In this document: positions 5,152-5,969 of the stretch, piece after piece
Layout of the letters: each line of letters starts with the position of its first letter
Numbering within the stretch: the stretch's first letter is position 1
Assembly (NCBI GenBank): GCA_937892105.1
Contig: CALAUZ010000019.1
Coordinates: 1 to 5,969, forward strand
Direction: 5' to 3'
Length of the DNA: 5,969 nt
DNA from: an uncultured Fretibacterium sp.
GTDB taxonomy: Bacteria > Synergistota > Synergistia > Synergistales > Aminobacteriaceae
Made by a program: the position numbers and the translations under genes
Notes under the pieces: model-generated
Database searches by the model: none
What the model was told of the DNA's origin: nothing
Seen by the model: only the letters and a program-made list of their open reading frames with translations

Positions 5152-5577
5152 ATGAATATAAAACAGTTGAGAAAAGTGCGAAGGATTACTCAAGAGGAAT
5201 TGAGTTATCTAATGGGGGTTCATGAAAATACGATACGGCTCTGGGAGAAAGGAGTGCGTGAACCTCGTTCTTCAGACATAAAAAAACTCTGTGAAGTACT
5301 GGGCTGTACGGAGTCAGAGTTGTTAAACGGCCCGCAGGAAGACAAGGTAGAGCTGGTACTGTCGTGGAACTGGCAGGACATGAAGGAAGGAGAGATAAAC
5401 ATGGATGCGAACAAGTTCAAGCTGATATTGGGCGAGGACGGGAAAGTAGGGCTTCACGGAGCCGGAATGATAACGAGCCGAGAGGCAATCGAGGAATTTT
5501 TAGGACGAGTGCGAGGTGAGCTAGAAATCGCATTAGACGCGCAGATACGGCGTGGAGTAATCCCGCAGGAAGCGTAA
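5152..5577 (+). CDS. Cro-like XRE regulator with an extra C-terminal domain
   Basis: A 141-residue protein. The helix-turn-helix is at about 3-58 (ITQEELSYLMGVHENTIRLW, 12-31). Its recognition helix (VHENTIRLWEK) is almost the same as that of the opposing repressor (VHSNTIRKWEK), so both probably read the same operators. Residues 62-83 form a linker, and 84-141 a small alpha/beta domain (FKLILGEDGKVGLHGAGMIT, 89-108, then REAIEEFLGRVRGELEIALD). It is long for a Cro, which is usually 60-80 residues. ATG 5152 has AGAGGTG (5141-5147) four bases upstream. An internal ATG at 5401 has a better ribosome-binding site, so residues 84-141 may also be made as a separate 58-residue protein. As first gene of the lytic transcript it would repress the repressor promoter after induction. 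Confidence 0.8.
   Translation: MNIKQLRKVRRITQEELSYLMGVHENTIRLWEKGVREPRSSDIKKLCEVLGCTESELLNGPQEDKVELVLSWNWQDMKEGEINMDANKFKLILGEDGKVGLHGAGMITSREAIEEFLGRVRGELEIALDAQIRRGVIPQEA
5387..5403 (+). promoter_or_regulatory. Strong internal ribosome-binding site and ATG inside the Cro-like gene
   Basis: AAGGAG (5387-5392) lies eight bases before an in-frame ATG (5401-5403) that would begin MDANKFKLILGEDG. It is closer to ideal than the gene's own start signal and falls exactly between the helix-turn-helix part and the C-terminal domain. Confidence 0.45.
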
Positions 5578-5591
5578 TCAGACAGGTCGCA

Positions 5592-5612
5592 ACGGGGAGG
5601 AATTATCCCCGT
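5592..5612 (+). other. Hairpin shortly after the Cro-like stop codon
   Basis: ACGGGGA (5592-5598) and TCCCCGT (5606-5612) form a perfect seven-base GC-rich stem with a seven-base loop. It begins 15 bases after the stop of the Cro-like gene. No T-run follows, so it may be a weak terminator, an attenuator or an RNA-stability element. Confidence 0.45.
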
Positions 5613-5616
5613 ATAT

Positions 5617-5634
5617 CTGTGAAATAAATCACAG
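5617..5634. promoter_or_regulatory. Perfect palindrome of Crp-site form (TGTGA-N6-TCACA)
   Basis: CTGTGA-AATAAA-TCACAG is a perfect six-base inverted repeat. Its core matches the Crp/CAP consensus half-sites TGTGA and TCACA with the standard six-base gap. It lies five bases after the hairpin at 5592-5612 and five before a TTGACA (5639-5644) that has no good -10 box. It could be a Crp-family operator, another regulator's site or a second RNA hairpin. Confidence 0.4.
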
Positions 5635-5654
5635 GCTATTGACAATTCACTCTC

Positions 5655-5822
5655 ATGGACTTAGGCGGATACTTCCGGCTTTACTCACAGAGAACTCGTG
5701 ATACATACACGGCTCAACAAAACCTCGTAACCTCACAGCCTCCGACAGCCCGCCGTGCCGGAGTTCGCTCTAAAAGACGGGAAATACAATATTTACATGA
5801 AAGGTTCGTGATTTCGTCATGA
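5655..5822 (+). CDS. Doubtful 55-residue ORF overlapping the antirepressor start
   Basis: An open frame from ATG 5655 to TGA 5822, beginning MDLGGYFRLYSQRTRDTYTA, basic, with an Arg/Lys cluster (RRAGVRSKRR) in its second half. Its stop overlaps the antirepressor ATG as ATGA, the usual sign of translational coupling, and the antirepressor has no good ribosome-binding site of its own. Against it: no Shine-Dalgarno sequence precedes ATG 5655, the frame is closed by a TGA 15 bases upstream, and the protein resembles nothing I know. If it is not a gene, 5578-5818 is a leader holding two hairpins or palindromes. Confidence 0.3.
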   Translation: MDLGGYFRLYSQRTRDTYTAQQNLVTSQPPTARRAGVRSKRREIQYLHERFVISS

Positions 5823-5969
5823 ATGACATTCAGCTTTTCAACTACAACGAACACGCTGTCCGTATCATTATGCGCGATGGCCAGGCATGGTGGGTCGCTA
5901 AGGACGTTTGCGACATTCTAGGCTACTCAAACGTTACGCAGGTTCTCAATAATCACCTGGACGAGGACG
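5819..5969 (+). CDS. Bro-N phage antirepressor, 5' part only
   Basis: The first 50 residues of a protein that runs off the window. MNDIQLFNYNEHAVRIIMRD, then AWWVAKDVCDILGYSN and a closing HLDEDE-type stretch, give the N-terminal Bro-N (BRO family) DNA-binding domain seen in phage antirepressors. Full-length members usually add a C-terminal ANT/KilA-C domain, which cannot be checked here. ATG 5819 is the only likely start after an in-frame TGA at 5798. A poor AAAGG lies 14-18 bases upstream, so translation may depend on coupling to the frame before it. Antirepressors counter the prophage repressor; its place after the Cro-like gene on the lytic strand fits this. Confidence 0.85.
   Translation, partial: MNDIQLFNYNEHAVRIIMRDGQAWWVAKDVCDILGYSNVTQVLNNHLDED

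Noticed and set aside
5764..5790. TACAAT (5785-5790) as a separate antirepressor promoter
   Set aside because: The -10 is good, but no convincing -35 lies 16-18 bases upstream. Left out of the feature list.
1..5969. tRNA, rRNA, CRISPR array or insertion sequence
   Set aside because: I found no cloverleaf, no regularly spaced repeats, no transposase and no integrase or att site in the window.

Overview
This window looks like the immunity (lysogeny-control) end of a prophage or a similar integrated element, with accessory genes beside it. Strong AAGGAGG-type ribosome-binding sites, TTGACA-type promoters and the style of the phage genes suggest a Firmicutes-like host (for example Negativicutes) or a Synergistetes-like host. 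I cannot fix the genus, and that guess is weak.

Layout. (1) Positions 3-581, plus strand: the 3' end of an unrecognised gene with an acidic Pro/Glu-rich linker. (2) Positions 582-751: an AT-rich gap with a near-consensus promoter that fires into a two-gene plus-strand operon. The first gene (752-2026) is an AAA15/RloA-type ABC-like ATPase. The second (2026-2817) carries an R-x4-H HEPN RNase signature and shares one base with the first. This pair has the form of an abortive-infection or anti-phage ATPase plus RNase module. (3) Positions 2810-4978, minus strand: a compact run that reads from the phage repressor (4487-4978) through a RelB/RelE toxin-antitoxin pair (4440-3957), a 'NWDGYGA' family protein (3898-3575, perhaps from 3952), a broken partner gene with an 'LYRAV...YHSEIHG' signature (3591-3287), an acidic 122-residue protein (3272-2904) and a possible 36-residue ORF (2920-2810). 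Three junctions in this run have the same 17-base overlap, so it looks like three stacked two-gene modules. (4) Positions 4979-5151: a divergent control region with one promoter each way and candidate operators. (5) Positions 5152-5969, plus strand: a Cro-like regulator with an internal ribosome-binding site, a leader with two hairpins or palindromes and a doubtful 55-codon ORF, and the start of a Bro-N antirepressor that runs off the window.

How it may work together (inference). In the lysogen the repressor transcript would also express the toxin-antitoxin and related cargo, which maintains the element. The ATPase-HEPN pair, on its own promoter, may protect the lysogen from other phages. The repressor has no visible self-cleavage domain, and an antirepressor sits on the opposite, lytic transcript, so induction may depend on the antirepressor. 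The middle module appears to be decaying: one gene seems to have lost its start codon and its partner has an internal deletion with a frame change.
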